The translations under genes were made by a program, and so were the position numbers. Shown here in pieces: positions 1-6,681 of a stretch of DNA of 13,049 nt. The stretch lies in contig JALWBK010000052.1 in assembly GCA_027037155.1 (NCBI GenBank), positions 1-13,049 on the forward strand, given 5' to 3'. Below the pieces are notes generated by a model. The model searched no databases. It was not told the origin of the DNA and saw only the letters and a program-made list of their open reading frames with translations. Source of the stretch: a bacterium. Lineage in GTDB: Bacteria; Thermosulfidibacterota; Thermosulfidibacteria; Thermosulfidibacterales; Thermosulfidibacteraceae. Position 1 is the stretch's first letter; each line of letters starts with the position of its first letter.

Positions 1-383
1 TTCTGCTGAAGCAAATACTCAAAGAGATTGCCGAGGAATTGCAGAGCCACGTCCTTGAAGGCCAAGGTGGGTCCGTAAAAGAGCTCCATTATGTAAAGCT
101 TTCCCTTCTTCACTATAGGGACCACATCGGGATGGGAAAAGGTGCTGTAGGAACGCTCCACTATCTCCCTCAAAACCTCTGCCGGTATGTCATCGGCAAA
201 GATGGTCATCACCTCATAGGCCAAATCCACATAAGAAAGCTCCCTCCAGTGCTCAAGTACCTCCCTTGGAACCCTTGGGATCTCCTCTGGCAAGAGCAAC
301 CCGCCATCTGTGGCCAGTCCCATCAAAACTGCCTGAGAGAAGTCAATACTTGCAACACCGCCTCTAGTACTTTTGTACTTCAT
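1..383 (-). CDS. thrC: Threonine synthase, N-terminal part (cut by window edge)
   Basis: This is the first 127 codons of threonine synthase, the PLP enzyme that converts O-phosphohomoserine to threonine in the cytoplasm. The 3' part lies beyond position 1. Reading the reverse strand from the ATG at 383-381 gives a start MKYKSTRGG, the segment ATDGGLLLPEEIP (residues 24-36), and the diagnostic block LFYGPTLAFKDVALQ (101-115). Within that block Lys110 is the expected Schiff-base lysine for PLP. These blocks are typical of threonine synthases with the extended N-terminal domain. A GGAGG stands about 8 nt before the ATG. The start lies 2 nt after the stop of the upstream amidohydrolase, so the two genes are very probably one transcript. 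No frame damage is visible. The family call is secure; completeness of the gene cannot be judged. Confidence 0.93.
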   Translation of the reverse strand, partial: MKYKSTRGGVASIDFSQAVLMGLATDGGLLLPEEIPRVPREVLEHWRELSYVDLAYEVMTIFADDIPAEVLREIVERSYSTFSHPDVVPIVKKGKLYIMELFYGPTLAFKDVALQFLGNLFEYLLQQ

Positions 384-385
384 CT

Positions 386-1201
386 TCAACCCTCCAAGCC
401 AAAAACACGAGCAGCGTTTCTGTATAGTATAGCCTCTTTAGCCGCCTCCGAAAGGGAAAGGGCCATGAAGGCCTCAATGCTCTTCTTCATGGAGGCGCCA
501 GGCCAATCTGTGCCAAAGAGAAACTTCTCCTTCAACTGCTCCATCCTGGGGAAGTAGTCCAACAGCCTGTGCACGGGAAGTCCGGATATGTCAATGTAAA
601 CGTTCTTCCTGTGCCTCACAATGAACTGCGCATCCTCGTACCAGAATCCCCTACCGCCGTGGGCCATGATAAGCACCAGATCGGGGAAGTCCGCCGCTAT
701 CTCGTTAACGTATCTTGGATCACCGTAGCTATCGTAGGAACCGGGAAATATAGAGGTGCCGGCGTGTACCATCACCGGTAGATTATGCTTCTCACAGAGG
801 TAGTAAACAGGATAAAGCCTGCTGTCGGTAAGGTGAAAACGCATGTGAACGGGATGAAGCTTCAAACCTCTAACACCAAGCTCAATATATCGCTCCATGT
901 CTTTATAGGGATAGCACGATAGATGCGGATTTATATTGGCAAAGGGAAGTAGCCTCTCACAGCCCTTGCAAAAGTCAACCACCTCTTCGGTGGTAGTATC
1001 TCCCGTAACCTGAGGCGCCCTCTCGGCAAGGACAACCGCATACTCAACCCCTGCCTCCTCCATGTACCTTAAAAGGTTTTCTCTGCTATAGCCTTCTATC
1101 AGCCACAAGTCCTCTGGGTTCATCTTCTCCCACCACCGCCTGACCCACTCTTTCCAGCAACTACCCTTGGCATAGTGGGTGTGCACATCTATAGCCTTCA
1201 T
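386..1201 (-). CDS. Metal-dependent amidohydrolase (amidohydrolase-2 / TIM-barrel), substrate unknown
   Basis: A 271-residue protein of the amidohydrolase-related TIM-barrel family (the superfamily that includes ACMSD and resorcylate decarboxylases). Visible metal/active-site elements are the N-terminal HxH (DVHTHY, His7/His9), LKLHP (Lys114-His116), VHAG (His146), AHGG (His181) and GTDWPG (Asp232). Their order and spacing match the family, so the active site looks complete. No signal peptide or membrane segment is seen, so it is cytoplasmic. An upstream in-frame ATG exists at 1231, but the ATG at 1201 is preferred because it opens directly on the HxH strand and has GGGAGG about 6 nt upstream. 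It precedes thrC with a 2-nt gap. Family members can be hydrolases or decarboxylases, and nothing here fixes the substrate. The thrC linkage may reflect shared transcription only. Confidence 0.85.
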   Translation of the reverse strand: MKAIDVHTHYAKGSCWKEWVRRWWEKMNPEDLWLIEGYSRENLLRYMEEAGVEYAVVLAERAPQVTGDTTTEEVVDFCKGCERLLPFANINPHLSCYPYKDMERYIELGVRGLKLHPVHMRFHLTDSRLYPVYYLCEKHNLPVMVHAGTSIFPGSYDSYGDPRYVNEIAADFPDLVLIMAHGGRGFWYEDAQFIVRHRKNVYIDISGLPVHRLLDYFPRMEQLKEKFLFGTDWPGASMKKSIEAFMALSLSEAAKEAILYRNAARVFGLEG

Positions 1202-1235
1202 TTTTGCCCTCCCCTTTGCTACATTAGGCATAAAC

Positions 1236-1241
1236 AGTATA
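1236..1241 (-). promoter_or_regulatory. Candidate extended -10 promoter for the amidohydrolase-thrC transcript
   Basis: On the minus strand the intergenic region reads TGCTATACT. This is a TATACT hexamer, one mismatch from TATAAT, with the TGn extension that marks extended -10 promoters. The -35 region 17 nt upstream (TTTCAT) is poor, which is tolerated with an extended -10. A start of transcription near 1229 would leave a leader of about 28 nt before the ATG at 1201, including its Shine-Dalgarno. Only 57 bp separate the two divergent genes, so control of manC in the other direction would overlap this site. It is a pattern match only. Confidence 0.42.
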
Positions 1242-1258
1242 GCACAGGAGTTAACCGC

Positions 1259-2626
1259 ATGAAAACGGTGATACTCTCCGGAGGCGGAGGAACAAGGCTC
1301 TTCCCGCTATCAAGGGAGAGCTTACCCAAGCAGTTCATAAAACTTCACGGAAGTTTATCGCCTATACAGAAGACCTACCGCAGGGCACTCCTGGTTAGCT
1401 CCAAGGAGGACATTGCCGTTTCAACCAACGCCAAATACAGGTTCCTCACCATGGACCATCTGGGCGAGGAGATTAAGCTTGTATTGGAGCCCGCACCCCG
1501 CAACACCACCGCCGCCATAATTTACGCCATTAAGAAGGCTAAAGATGCCTTTGGCTGGGACCCAAGCGAGGTGTACGCGTTTATGCCTGCCGACCATGAA
1601 ATCAGCCCAGATGAAGAGTTTAGAAAAACCCTCTTGAAGGCCGCATCTTTGGCAGAGAAGGGATACGTTGTAGTACTGGGGATTACACCAAAAGAGCCAA
1701 AGACAGGATATGGATACATAAAGATAGGAGAGTCCATAAACCCAGGCTACAGGGTTGAGACCTTTGTGGAAAAGCCCTCTGCTGAAAAAGCTAAAGAGAT
1801 GTTAGAAGAGGGAGGGTACCTCTGGAACAGCGGGATATATGTGGGGAAAGGCACCGTCATACTGGAAGAGCTGAAAAAGGTATCGCCTGAATTCGGCCCC
1901 TTTGTGGACATGTCTGTGAAGGAATTGGAAGAAGCCTTTGGCGAGATTCCCTCCGTAGCCATAGATCACTCTTTAGCCGAAAAGACTGATAAGTTGGCTG
2001 TGATTCCCGCCAACTTCTTCTGGAACGACATTGGCTCATGGGATGCAGTGTACGAAGAGCTGCCGAAGGACGAAGATGGAAACGTCCTTCCCAAAGAGGC
2101 AATCGCCCTGGACACAAGAGATACTTTGGTATTGGCAAACAGGACACTTCCCATAACCATTGGTGTCAGCGATCTTTTGGTGGTTGAAGATGGAGATGTG
2201 CTTCTTGTAGCTAAAAAGGGCGAAAGCCAGAAGGTGAGGGAAGCCGTTGAGCTTCTAAAGAAGCGCAACAGCTCCAAAGTATCCCAGCACACAAGGGTGT
2301 ACAGACCCTGGGGGCATTACGAGGAGTTGCTCAAAGGGGATAGATTCAAAGTGAAGAAGATCACTGTCCTTCCCGGAAAAAGGCTAAGCCTTCAGATGCA
2401 CCACCACAGGTCCGAACACTGGATAGTGGTTAAAGGCACAGCGAAAGTGACCATCGGCAAGGAAGAGATGTTTGTGCATGAGAACGAAAGCGTCTTCGTC
2501 CCCAAATCGGTGCTTCACAGGATAGAGAACGTGGGTAAGATCCCTCTTGAGATTGTGGAGGTGCAAACCGGTGAGTATGTGGAGGAGGACGACATAATAA
2601 GGGTAGAGGATGACTGGGGAAGATAA
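1259..2626 (+). CDS. manC: Bifunctional mannose-1-phosphate guanylyltransferase / mannose-6-phosphate isomerase
   Basis: A 455-residue protein of the ManC/AlgA type. The N-terminal nucleotidyltransferase makes GDP-mannose from GTP and mannose-1-phosphate. Its signature is GGGGTRLFPLSR (residues 8-19) followed by LPKQF (22-26). The C-terminal cupin domain is a type II phosphomannose isomerase, shown by RPWGHYEELL and the metal-binding stretch MHHHRSEHW (380-388). The length is normal for bifunctional enzymes. The product feeds polysaccharide or glycan synthesis, but no glycosyltransferase lies in the window. The in-frame region upstream to 1175 is rejected because the ATG at 1259 has AGGAG at 1246-1250 with an 8-nt spacing and starts the first beta strand (MKTVILSGG). 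It overlaps prmA by 17 nt, suggesting translational coupling. The isomerase activity is inferred from homology only. Confidence 0.93.
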   Translation: MKTVILSGGGGTRLFPLSRESLPKQFIKLHGSLSPIQKTYRRALLVSSKEDIAVSTNAKYRFLTMDHLGEEIKLVLEPAPRNTTAAIIYAIKKAKDAFGWDPSEVYAFMPADHEISPDEEFRKTLLKAASLAEKGYVVVLGITPKEPKTGYGYIKIGESINPGYRVETFVEKPSAEKAKEMLEEGGYLWNSGIYVGKGTVILEELKKVSPEFGPFVDMSVKELEEAFGEIPSVAIDHSLAEKTDKLAVIPANFFWNDIGSWDAVYEELPKDEDGNVLPKEAIALDTRDTLVLANRTLPITIGVSDLLVVEDGDVLLVAKKGESQKVREAVELLKKRNSSKVSQHTRVYRPWGHYEELLKGDRFKVKKITVLPGKRLSLQMHHHRSEHWIVVKGTAKVTIGKEEMFVHENESVFVPKSVLHRIENVGKIPLEIVEVQTGEYVEEDDIIRVEDDWGR

Positions 2627-3416
2627 AGAGCTGCTTGAGATTCGCATAGAGGTTGCATCGGAAGAGCAAGCAAGTGAACTCGCCAAACAACTGGATTTTG
2701 AAGAAGGCTGGGCCATAGAGGAAAGCAAAGGAAAATTTTACCTTTTGGGGTACTCTAAAAAGATACCACCTGAGCTTGATAGGCTCTCACTCAACTATAC
2801 CGCATCCCCAGCCCCAGACTGGGAAGAGAGGTTCAGAGAATTCTTTGGAGGAGTTACAGTCTCCCAGTTCTCCATACGTCCGCCCTGGATTCCTGAGGAT
2901 CCAGAGCGCATAAATATCGTGATTTACCCCGGCTCTGGCTTTGGCACCGGAGAGCATCCCAGCACCCAGAACATGCTGTTGGCTCTTGAGAAGCTTCCTT
3001 ATACGCCACAAGCTGCACTGGACGTGGGTTGCGGCTCCGGAATCCTTTCCATAGCCTGCTTGAAGATAGGCATCAAAAGAGTGGTAGCCTGCGACATAGA
3101 TCCCCTGGCCATCTCCAACGCTCGGTACAACCTGAAACTTAACCAATGCGAGGATAAAGTTTTTCTCATCAACGGATCCCCTTCCTGCATAAAAGAGCAG
3201 TTTCCCCTCGTTTTGGCCAACATAGACTTTTTTACGCTGGTATCCCTCTCAGATGTACTGACCAACCTCACCTCTCCTAAAGGGTATCTGATACTCTCGG
3301 GTTTCTTGAATGAAGACGCCCACACCCTTGAAGAGCTTTACTCTCAAAGAGGCTTCATTTGCTTTAAAAAGACAAGCACAGGACAGTGGAGCTGTTTACA
3401 TTTGGAGAAATGTTGA
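2610..3416 (+). CDS. prmA: Ribosomal protein L11 methyltransferase
   Basis: A 268-residue SAM-dependent methyltransferase of the PrmA family, which trimethylates amino groups of ribosomal protein L11. Diagnostic blocks are YPGSGFGTGEHPST (residues 106-119), the SAM-binding motif I LDVGCGSGILSIA (137-149), the acidic loop CDIDPLAISN (161-170), and LVLANID (200-206) followed by GYLILSGFL (225-233). The FGTGEHP block separates PrmA from other class I methyltransferases. The N-terminal part (about residues 1-65) is the weakly conserved L11-recognition region. The start overlaps the end of manC by 17 nt and has AGGG about 9 nt upstream. The stop is 16 nt before the cinA-type gene, so manC, prmA and cinA look like one operon. 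No defects are visible. Confidence 0.92.
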   Translation: MTGEDKELLEIRIEVASEEQASELAKQLDFEEGWAIEESKGKFYLLGYSKKIPPELDRLSLNYTASPAPDWEERFREFFGGVTVSQFSIRPPWIPEDPERINIVIYPGSGFGTGEHPSTQNMLLALEKLPYTPQAALDVGCGSGILSIACLKIGIKRVVACDIDPLAISNARYNLKLNQCEDKVFLINGSPSCIKEQFPLVLANIDFFTLVSLSDVLTNLTSPKGYLILSGFLNEDAHTLEELYSQRGFICFKKTSTGQWSCLHLEKC

Positions 3417-3432
3417 GTAAACAGGGAAACCG

Positions 3433-4239
3433 ATGCTGGCTGAAATCATCGCCATAGGCCGTGAGATACTGACTGGAAAGACCTTAGACACCAACTCTCA
3501 CTGGCTCGCTCAACAGCTATACCCAAGGGGATTCAGGGTAAAGAGGATCGTAGCTGTTGACGATGTGGTGGAGGAGATTGCCCACGAAATCCTTTCATCT
3601 ATAAAGTACGGAGTTAGCCTCATTGTCACCACAGGCGGATTAGGCCCCACCTTTGATGATAAAACCCTTGAAGCAGTAGCAGTTGCCACAGGCAGGAAAC
3701 TTCTGCTTAACGAAAACGCGCTCAAGATGGTACAGGAGCGGTACAGAGAGTTCTACCAAAAGGGATGGGTTGACTCTCCAGATATAACCCCAGAAAGAAA
3801 GAAGATGGCGATACTCCCCGACGGAAGCATTCCTCTACCAAATCCGGTAGGTGCAGCCCCCGGAGTATGGCTTCCTTTAGGCTCACGGGTTATACTCTCC
3901 CTACCGGGAGTACCCAAGGAGATGAAGGCTATATTTACAGAATACGCTGTGAAGAGGATAGAAGAGTTCAGAGAAGCTTTGCCAGAGGCAAGGGTTTCTG
4001 TTGAAAGGACTATAAACAGCGGCATAGGAGATGAGTCTCTCATAGCACAGGTTGTGAAAGAGGTGATGGCGCAGGTGCCCAACGTCTATATAAAAAGCCT
4101 TCCCGAAACCTTTGGGAAAGCTGTGGACATCCCTGTACGCTTCACAGCAGAGGGAAAAAGCGAACAGGAAGCACAAAAGGTTCTGGAGCAGGCCATTGAG
4201 CTTTTTACAAAGCTTCTAAAGGAAAGACTTGACAAATGA
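3433..4239 (+). CDS. CinA-type protein, N-terminal (MoCF-like) domain form lacking the NMN deamidase domain
   Basis: A 268-residue member of the CinA N-terminal family. The MoaB/MogA-like fold (about residues 1-170) shows AEIIAIGREILTG at the start, the signature TTGGLGPTFDDKT (66-78), NPVGAAPGVWL (137-147) and LPGVPKEM (157-164). Residues of about 180-268 correspond to the alpha/beta linker domain found in full-length CinA. The C-terminal domain with nicotinamide-nucleotide amidase activity is absent: full-length CinA is about 400-420 residues and this one stops at 268. In characterised family members the N-terminal module has ADP-ribose pyrophosphatase activity, which is the best guess here. 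It follows prmA after 16 nt, with AGGGA upstream of the ATG. The last codons overlap a consensus -35 for the following tRNA. Confidence 0.86.
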   Translation: MLAEIIAIGREILTGKTLDTNSHWLAQQLYPRGFRVKRIVAVDDVVEEIAHEILSSIKYGVSLIVTTGGLGPTFDDKTLEAVAVATGRKLLLNENALKMVQERYREFYQKGWVDSPDITPERKKMAILPDGSIPLPNPVGAAPGVWLPLGSRVILSLPGVPKEMKAIFTEYAVKRIEEFREALPEARVSVERTINSGIGDESLIAQVVKEVMAQVPNVYIKSLPETFGKAVDIPVRFTAEGKSEQEAQKVLEQAIELFTKLLKERLDK

Positions 4240-4258
4240 ACAAGAGATGCTCAATAAA
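4229..4258 (+). promoter_or_regulatory. Candidate promoter for the CAU tRNA
   Basis: A perfect TTGACA (4229-4234) is followed after 18 nt by AATAAA (4253-4258, four of six matches to TATAAT). The predicted start of transcription near 4265 is about 11 nt before the tRNA 5' end at 4276, which is a usual spacing for a tRNA promoter. The -35 lies inside the final codons of the cinA-type gene, just before its TGA. The tRNA may also be co-transcribed with the upstream operon. Confidence 0.5.
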
Positions 4259-4275
4259 AGAGTTGGTTGGTGTAT

Positions 4276-4349
4276 GGGCCCGTAGCTCAGCTGGCCAGAG
4301 CCACCGGCTCATAACCGGAAGGTCCCAGGTTCGACCCCTGGCGGGCCCA
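4276..4349 (+). tRNA. tRNA with CAU anticodon (elongator Met, or Ile2 with lysidine)
   Basis: A full 74-nt cloverleaf can be folded. The acceptor stem GGGCCCG (4276-4282) pairs with CGGGCCC (4342-4348), the D stem is GCTC/GAGC (4285-4288 with 4298-4301), and the T arm is CCAGG-TTCGACC-CCTGG (4325-4341). The discriminator is A4349. The anticodon loop CTCATAA (4308-4314) places CAT at 4310-4312. CCA is not encoded, because the next bases are TGG. It is not the initiator: position 1 is paired G-C rather than mismatched, and the anticodon stem lacks the three consecutive G-C pairs of fMet (29-41 is C-G). Whether it is Met or Ile2 (CAU modified by TilS) is open. C4-G69 and C5-G68 resemble Ile2. 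Pair 27-43 is an A-A mismatch and base 26 is C, both unusual. The GC-rich stems suit a thermophile. Confidence 0.93.
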
Positions 4350-4360
4350 TGGGAAAGCAA

Positions 4361-4394
4361 GGGGAATGTGCTTCAGGCACATTCCCCTTTTTTT
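4361..4394 (+). terminator. Intrinsic terminator after the tRNA
   Basis: A perfect 11-bp hairpin, GGGGAATGTGC (4361-4371) with GCACATTCCCC (4377-4387), has a 5-nt loop TTCAG and is followed directly by seven T (4388-4394). This is a textbook Rho-independent terminator and should end the tRNA and any read-through from the manC-prmA-cinA operon. The next gene starts only 14 nt after the T-run. Confidence 0.9.
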
Positions 4395-4408
4395 ATTGGG
4401 GTAAAGAC

Positions 4409-5185
4409 ATGGACGTAGCCCAACTTCTGCAGCTCATTAACAGCCACTTTCCATTGCACCTCGCCCTTGACTGGGACAACTGCGGGTTGCAGGTGGGAAA
4501 CCCGCATCAGAAGATAGATAGAGTTCTCATCAGCCTTGATATCAGCATACAGACCGTTGAAGAGGCTTTAAACAAAGGCTGCAACACTATCATCAGCCAT
4601 CATCCACTGCTTTTTAGAGGGATCAAGCGGATAGATACCACCTCCCCTTTGGGTGCCATCATAGAAAAGGCTTTGACCCACAAAATCGCTATTTTAAGCT
4701 TTCACACCAACGTGGATGTTGCCGAAGATGGTCTGGCCGATAAACTCGCTACACTTTTAGATCTCACCCCAGAAGCTCCTTTGGAGGAGGGAGGACTTGG
4801 CAGGGTCTGTTCATGCAAGCCCGTATCCATTCAGAATTTCATAGATCTCGTCTGCGAAAGGCTGGAGGTTGAGAAAAGTGAACTGAGGATAGTTGAGGGA
4901 AACAGCGAAGTTATAACCAAAGTGGCCTTGTGCCCTGGAAGCGGTGGAGATCTGATACCCAAGGCCATCCAAAACTCTGCCCAGTGCTACATCACAGGAG
5001 ATGTGAAGTACCACCAAGCCCAGGAAGCCCTGGGTAAAATCTGGGTGATAGACGCAGGCCACTACCACACGGAAAAGATCTTCTGCAGGCTCATAAAAGA
5101 GGTGCTGGAGAAACACGGTGTAGCCTGCGAGATCAGCCGGTTGCAAACAAACCCCTTTACATACATGGGAGGCGGTAATGAATAA
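4409..5185 (+). CDS. NIF3-like dinuclear metal-centre protein (YbgI/DUF34 family)
   Basis: A 258-residue member of the NIF3/YbgI family, toroidal hexameric proteins with a two-metal centre. The predicted ligands are all present: His64 and His65 in IISHHPLLF, Asp103 in FHTNVD, and His218 and Glu222 in AGHYHTE. Other family blocks are LDWDNCGLQVG (20-30) and CYITGDVKYH (193-202). The family is often annotated as GTP cyclohydrolase 1 type 2, but the cellular role is not settled, so no specific reaction is claimed. The reading frame is open from 4349, but that part runs through the terminator. The ATG at 4409 has GGGG at 4398-4401 and begins the conserved fold. It overlaps the next gene by 8 nt, a coupled arrangement. 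The short form (about 250 residues) lacks the PII-like insert of some Gram-positive homologues. Confidence 0.9.
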   Translation: MDVAQLLQLINSHFPLHLALDWDNCGLQVGNPHQKIDRVLISLDISIQTVEEALNKGCNTIISHHPLLFRGIKRIDTTSPLGAIIEKALTHKIAILSFHTNVDVAEDGLADKLATLLDLTPEAPLEEGGLGRVCSCKPVSIQNFIDLVCERLEVEKSELRIVEGNSEVITKVALCPGSGGDLIPKAIQNSAQCYITGDVKYHQAQEALGKIWVIDAGHYHTEKIFCRLIKEVLEKHGVACEISRLQTNPFTYMGGGNE

Positions 5186-5903
5186 GGAGCTGGAGATACT
5201 TATTAAGCTACAATCGGTAGATCAGTTCATCGTTGAAAGAAAGAGGGATCAGCAGGAGATTCCCAAAAGGCTTGAAAGCCTTAAGAAGGAGCTCGAGAAG
5301 GCACGAAACAACCTTGAGGAGGCAAAGAAGGAAAAGAAGGAGTTAGCCCTCAAAAGAAGGGAGAAAGAGAAGCTGCTTGACGAGTTAGCGGAAAAGATAG
5401 CCGACAGAAAGGGAAGGCTCTTTAAGGTGAAAAGCAACGAAGAGTACGCAGCACTACTCAAGGAGATAGAGACCTTTAAGGAGGAGATTAGCTCCACCGA
5501 AGATGAAATTATCATCATGTTGGACAAGGACGAGGAGATAGCCCAGAAAATTGAGGAAGCGGAGAAGAAGGTTAAGGAGCTTGAAAGAATACTAAAAGAG
5601 GAAGAGAAAAAGTGTAACGAGCTCATTCAAAAGATAGAAAAAGAGCTGAAGCAGGCGGAAGAGGAGAAGCAAGAGCTCTGGCAAAACCTAAGCGATAGGA
5701 TTCAAAGGCTATACGAGAAGCTGAAAAACACAAAAGGAAGTGCCGTAGCACGGGCCGCCAACCAGACCTGTCACGGTTGCTTCACAGAGCTGCCACCCCA
5801 GACATTCTTGGAAGTGAAGAAAGGCGAAAAGATGATTCAATGCCCCTTCTGCGGAAGGATCCTCTACTACTGGGAGGAAGAAAAGCCCCAGGATGAAGGC
5901 TAA
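5178..5903 (+). CDS. Coiled-coil protein with C4 zinc ribbon (COG1579 / DUF164 family)
   Basis: A 241-residue protein. Residues of about 15-185 are a nearly continuous Lys/Glu/Leu-rich coiled coil, broken near LFKVKSNEEYAALLKEI (81-97), a segment typical of this family where the hairpin of helices turns. The C-terminal zinc ribbon is formed by CHGC (Cys198, Cys201) and CPFC (Cys222, Cys225), preceded by the conserved VARAANQ and followed by GRILYY. Homologues include the FlgZ and CdsZ proteins of flagellar and secretion systems, but most members have no proven role. A gene of this family often neighbours NIF3 and RNase H-type genes, as here. It overlaps the NIF3 gene by 8 nt and rnhA by 11 nt, so the three are surely co-translated from one message. 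The function stays unassigned. Confidence 0.88.
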   Translation: MNKELEILIKLQSVDQFIVERKRDQQEIPKRLESLKKELEKARNNLEEAKKEKKELALKRREKEKLLDELAEKIADRKGRLFKVKSNEEYAALLKEIETFKEEISSTEDEIIIMLDKDEEIAQKIEEAEKKVKELERILKEEEKKCNELIQKIEKELKQAEEEKQELWQNLSDRIQRLYEKLKNTKGSAVARAANQTCHGCFTELPPQTFLEVKKGEKMIQCPFCGRILYYWEEEKPQDEG

Positions 5904-6357
5904 GCTCTTCTTCGACGGTGCATCCAAGGGCAACCCTGGACCTGCAGGCTACGGCTTTGTGATTGAAATAAACAACACCAAAATAGAAGGCAAAGGCTAC
6001 ATCGGCATCAGTACCAACAACGTTGCAGAATACTACGGGCTGATAGAGGGACTGCAAAGGGCTCTAAAAGAAGGCATAAAGAGCATAGAGATCTTTGCCG
6101 ATTCCCAACTGGTGGTAAAGCAAATCAAGGGAGAATACAAAGTCAAAGCGCCCCATCTGAAGCCTTTATATCTCAAAGCCACCGAGCTATTGAAAAAATT
6201 TGACGATGCCCACATCTTTTTTGTGGGAAGAGAGAAAAACAGTGAAGCTGATCGCTTAGCCAACCTTGCAATAAAGAAGGGCCAGCGGGTCGGGCGGTCG
6301 CTGGCCTCAAAAGGGCCAGAGGAAAGTCCGGGCCCCACAGGGCAGGGTGCTGGGTAA
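5893..6357 (+). CDS. rnhA: Ribonuclease HI, with C-terminal tail encoded inside rnpB
   Basis: RNase HI cleaves the RNA strand of RNA:DNA hybrids. The four catalytic carboxylates are visible: Asp8 (FFDGASKGNPG), Glu46 (NNVAEYYGL), Asp70 (IFADSQLVV) and Asp120 (NSEADRLANLAIKK). The fold is complete by about residue 129, the usual end of short bacterial/archaeal-type RNase HI. The frame then runs 79 nt into the RNase P RNA gene and stops at TAA 6355-6357, giving 154 residues. Residues 130-154 are Gly/Pro/Ser-rich and unlike an RNase H segment; they are the translation of P1 through CR-I of the ribozyme. The ATG at 5893 overlaps the stop of the zinc-ribbon gene by 11 nt and has only a weak CAGG upstream, consistent with coupled translation. 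There is no N-terminal hybrid-binding domain. Confidence 0.92.
   Translation: MKAKLFFDGASKGNPGPAGYGFVIEINNTKIEGKGYIGISTNNVAEYYGLIEGLQRALKEGIKSIEIFADSQLVVKQIKGEYKVKAPHLKPLYLKATELLKKFDDAHIFFVGREKNSEADRLANLAIKKGQRVGRSLASKGPEESPGPTGQGAG
6246..6275 (+). promoter_or_regulatory. Weak candidate internal promoter for rnpB
   Basis: Inside the end of rnhA the sequence TGCAATAAA (6267-6275) resembles an extended -10 (TGn plus AATAAA, four of six matches). The same AATAAA is used in the candidate tRNA promoter at 4253. A -35-like CTGATC (6248-6253) with a 16-nt spacer is weak. Predicted initiation at about 6281-6283 falls close to the 5' end of P1 (6279). If it is not real, rnpB must be processed out of the rnhA message. 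Confidence 0.28.
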
Positions 6358-6666
6358 CACCCAGGTCCCGCGAGGGACGGAAAGTGCCACAGAGAACAGA
6401 CCGCCGGACCCAATGGCAGTCCGGTAAGGGTGAAACGGTGGGGTAAGAGCCCACCGCCTCCTCTGGTGACAGAGGAGGGCACGGCAAACCCCACCCGGGG
6501 CAAGGCCAAATAGGGAGGCGTCCCCGCCACTTGGCGGGGTAAGGGTGGCCCGCCCGATGCCTCCGGGTAGGCCGCTGGAGGCGCCGGGCAACCGGCGTCC
6601 CAGATGAATGACCGCCGCCCCACCTTGCGGTGGGGAACAGAACCCGGCTTACAGACCCGCTGGCCC
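6279..6666 (+). ncRNA. rnpB: RNase P RNA, bacterial class A
   Basis: The catalytic RNA of RNase P, which matures tRNA 5' ends together with RnpA. The ends are set by the P1 helix: GGGCCAGCGGGTC (6279-6291) pairs perfectly over 13 bp with GACCCGCTGGCCC (6654-6666), followed by TTTT. Universal core blocks are GAGGAAAGTCC (6319-6329, CR-I, 5' strand of P4), AGTGCCACAGAGAACAGACC, GGTAAGGGTGAAACGGTG with GGTAAGAGC, GGCAAACCCCACC, AGATGAATGACCGCC, and ACAGAACCCGGCTTACAG (6637-6654, CR-V, 3' strand of P4). About 388 nt is typical of class A. Very GC-rich hairpins, such as CCCCGCC/GGCGGGG and CCCCACC/GGTGGGG, point to high growth temperature. The first 79 nt are also the end of rnhA, and addA begins 15 nt after the 3' end. 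Exact mature ends are inferred from pairing. Confidence 0.96.
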
Positions 6667-6681
6667 TTTTAATGTTTAACC

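Noticed and set aside
1204..1243. Promoter for manC (TTGCCC, or TTTGCT with TATAGC)
   Set aside because: The possible -10 lies so close to the Shine-Dalgarno that the message would start within or after it, and the other pairings are poor. A manC promoter probably exists in this gap, but I cannot place it.
4236..4418. 60-codon plus-strand ORF covering the tRNA
   Set aside because: It runs through the tRNA and terminator hairpin, and its composition is that of the RNA gene.
6209..6227. Hairpin CCCACA/TGTGGG with a T-rich loop inside rnhA
   Set aside because: Only 6 bp, inside conserved coding sequence, with the T-run in the loop rather than after the stem. It is not a terminator.
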